Of a stretch of 22,935 nucleotides of DNA, positions 20,741 through 22,935 are shown piece after piece (position 1 is the first letter of the stretch; every line of letters starts with the position of its first letter). A program made the translations under genes and the position numbers. Location of the stretch: contig NW_006920419.1 in assembly GCF_000344685.1 (NCBI RefSeq), forward strand, positions 1,074,398 to 1,097,332, given 5' to 3'. This DNA comes from Gloeophyllum trabeum ATCC 11539. Its lineage: Eukaryota; Basidiomycota; Agaricomycetes; Gloeophyllales; Gloeophyllaceae. Below the pieces are notes generated by a model. It saw only the letters and a list, made by a program, of their open reading frames with translations, was not told where the DNA came from and made no database searches.

Positions 20741-22740
20741 CCTCGCGCTCTCCAGATACTAGCGCCTGTATAGAGGATTGACTCCAGTGAGCACCACGCC
20801 AGAAGAGGTCGCGCGCCGTAAACAACCTGTCAGCTCGATCGGTCAGTGCGCCAGCCCTTTGCGTGGTAACCGTGAGGCAGCCGACTGCGTCCGTGCTACA
20901 ATAGCGCAGGAAGCAGGCGTCTGCCTTCCTTGAAAGATACTTGTACTCACCGACAAGACCGTCGGTGACCGCGGGGAGGGCACTGCAGGATGCAAGCTGT
21001 GACAGTCGAGTCGAAAGACTGACTGATGCTGTTGTTTGCTCACCTCGGTCTGGCTGCACCGCTCGGCACTCGGCAACAGCTCGGATGCCCGTGAGAGGAC
21101 CACGTGTTGCGCAGAAAAGGCAAGAGGAGGCGCTTCCTCAGCGATCTGGCCTCTGATTGGACCCGGCGTTCTTGAAGGAGATATACAAGGATATACAGGC
21201 AAAACGTGCTGGTGGACGTCTTCTGTCTCCTCGTCCTTCAGATATTCTCCCTTGAGCAACTTACGGCACAAGAGTATAATAAGATGGCAACTTCCAACCT
21301 TGGTTGACAGAAGATGTCGCAACCGGTGGTGATCTGGATGCCTGTCCAATCTTACACGTAGTTCCCATGATCAGTGCTGCGAAGAAAACAAAACATCAGC
21401 GTTCAACCTCTTCAAGACGTGCGTCTAGATGTCGAATATAACCCAGTTTAGACTCACTTATGTGACGACGACGCCATGCGTGTAATTGAATGGCTCTTGA
21501 TGCTGTTCATCTGATCGCTCTAGGAAGATGAACGTACGGCCAATGCTAGGCATGTATATCAGTGTATGATAGGTATTGTCTATTCATACCAACTTGATGC
21601 TGTTAGAAGTGACACTGCTGGCCCACGGCCGTCCGTCCATTAGGTGACAATTAACTCCTTGGAGAAAGGACTCGAGTTACTCCAAGGGACTGTATGCGGT
21701 ACTAGATATTTGGACCGAGTTCGTCGTATACCAATTTCCTTTCTTCTGGGTCCAGCGTTGCTAGATCATTCCTATGCCCGTACACGTCGACGGCTCGCCT
21801 TTGCTTCACCTTTTTCAATCCTGCTCTAGCAATACTTGCGACAGCGCTTTCTCCCAGCATCTATACATTATTCGTTAGCAAATATATGTGCACCAAATCA
21901 TTACCTCGGATCCTACCACGTTTTCCCTGGGTCCTAGTCAGAGCCTGCAAAAGCCTGCCCAGTGTGGCCCAGCAGCGAAAACTCCCCTGACGATTGCGTT
22001 CAACACGCCTAGCAGAGGGTTGAGGGAGGGGACAGAATGGAAATGATCTGGGGGGCTGACTACTAAGTTTTGTTCATTTCTACACCATGACATATGCTGA
22101 CGACGTTCTGCACCGAGCGGGAAGGAAATGTCCAAACTTGGGCATGCAGATGCCAAAAATAGCAATAAACGCAATCGGACGCAATGATCCCCAGAAGTCT
22201 AAAGGAAACAAACATAAATACTCGAAAACAAAGACTGCGCATATGGCGGAATGACAAGTGAACAGATATTTCGCTCCTCCGAGTCCAAGTCAACCCGGAC
22301 CGTCAACCAGGGCTCCAGTGTCACACGAGGCATGTGACCCAGACGCGTCATATTCCCAATCTCAAGTTGAACTTCCATTCGCAGGGCAGCGCAGGGCTTC
22401 CAGCTTACAACTCAAACGGCGCTCTGCACTCAAGCCCCATTAACTCGGGCTATGCCTTGTGATTGCTCTCGTAACCAAACCTTTCCGACGTCAACGCTGT
22501 TATGATTTTCCCATGCTTATCTCATTCCATTTCCATTCCGAGCATTGCTATTGGACAGTACCTTTCTCTGAGTAGAACTTCCCATGGACGCTATCTTCTT
22601 CCCACACGTTATCTCCCTTGACTCACCTTCTACCAATAGGCGCCCTTGTATTTCTCATTTCTCTGAGTTACGTTCTCACAGGATAGCTGACGCGTCCTTT
22701 CTTATTGTTCTCTTCTTTGGGTATTAACCCCTATACCAGT
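20741..22740. other. Gene-poor right-hand region of about 2 kb
   Basis: I see no gene I can support. The minus-strand frame at 20843-21349 and the plus-strand frames at 21036-21332 and 22258-22443 lack ATG starts in frame or any family resemblance. The stretch next to 20740 should include the promoter, and perhaps a missed first exon, of the membrane-protein gene. From about 22480 the plus strand becomes pyrimidine-rich, as in fungal promoters. Confidence 0.4.
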
Positions 22741-22743
22741 TAC

Positions 22744-22819
22744 TATATATACTGTAGGAAAACCCATGTATTCCTTAGTTCAACCTCCTGTTGAATACAG
22801 CGATTACCTGGACTCTTGA
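22744..22819 (+). promoter_or_regulatory. TATA box and possible start of a gene leaving the window
   Basis: TATATATA at 22744-22751 follows a long CT-rich tract. An ATG at 22766, 15 bases past the TATA box, opens a 17-codon frame (MYSLVQPPVEYSDYLDS) that stops at 22817-22819. The distance from TATA to ATG is short for a fungal gene, so the ATG may be an upstream ORF or chance. A spliced first exon is also possible. The gene itself, if any, would lie to the right. Confidence 0.25.
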
Positions 22820-22935
22820 CTTGACCGTTGGCATTGGCCCGGCCAGACCTACCTTTCAGTACGCTTACTGAGGTAGTGACGACATAACTGTTGGCACATG
22901 GCCCAGTTATCTCAAGACGACTAGTTAGGACATCG

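Noticed and set aside
20843..21349. 168-codon minus-strand frame upstream of the membrane-protein gene
   Set aside because: It begins with TTG rather than ATG, has no recognisable motif, and cannot be joined in phase to the next gene with good splice sites.
22258..22443. 61-codon Ser/Pro-rich frame on the plus strand
   Set aside because: It starts with GTG, is low-complexity, and has no splice partner or family.

Overview
The window looks like nuclear DNA of a filamentous basidiomycete, probably an Agaricomycete. Protein genes are split by many short GT-AG introns (about 45-90 bases) and packed on both strands. The products resemble fungal families, including one family I know only from mushrooms. 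No bacterial operon, plasmid or phage signature is visible. Exon joins below were worked out by eye from splice signals, reading phase and family motifs. All multi-exon models close in frame, but none has been checked against RNA or a database.

Layout, left to right. 1-718 holds repeat-rich DNA that may be the edge of a mobile element, followed by a promoter. 719-2321 (+) encodes a NIPA-type Mg2+ transporter. 2446-2527 (+) is an intron-containing tRNA-Val(CAC). 2851-4918 (+) encodes an oxysterol-binding-protein-related lipid transfer protein. 5321-6433 (+) encodes an unknown multi-pass membrane protein. About 6673-6787 (-) is a U6 snRNA. 7367-10903 (-) encodes an SDE3/MOV10-type RNA helicase with an N-terminal zinc-finger array. 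11588-13111 (+) encodes proteasome ATPase Rpt6. 13291-13363 (-) is tRNA-Val(TAC). 13364-14767 is mostly empty, with one doubtful coding fragment. 14768-15572 (-) encodes a small protein that looks like a divergent nucleotidyltransferase. 16386-18465 (+) encodes an MRS2-type mitochondrial Mg2+ channel. 19333-20740 (-) encodes a single-pass membrane protein with a Ser/Thr-rich ectodomain. 20741-22935 has no gene I can support, apart from a possible promoter and first exon at the right edge.

Most genes are unrelated housekeeping functions: proteasome, splicing RNA, tRNAs, lipid transfer. Two of the eight protein genes belong to Mg2+ transport families (NIPA and MRS2). The SDE3-like helicase points to an active RNA-silencing pathway. 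I found no convincing new multi-gene system. The points of most interest are a 15-base and a 21-base microexon, a GC-AG intron, an ATGA uORF/ORF overlap at the MRS2 start, the zinc-finger array of the helicase, and the mushroom-type nucleotidyltransferase-like gene.
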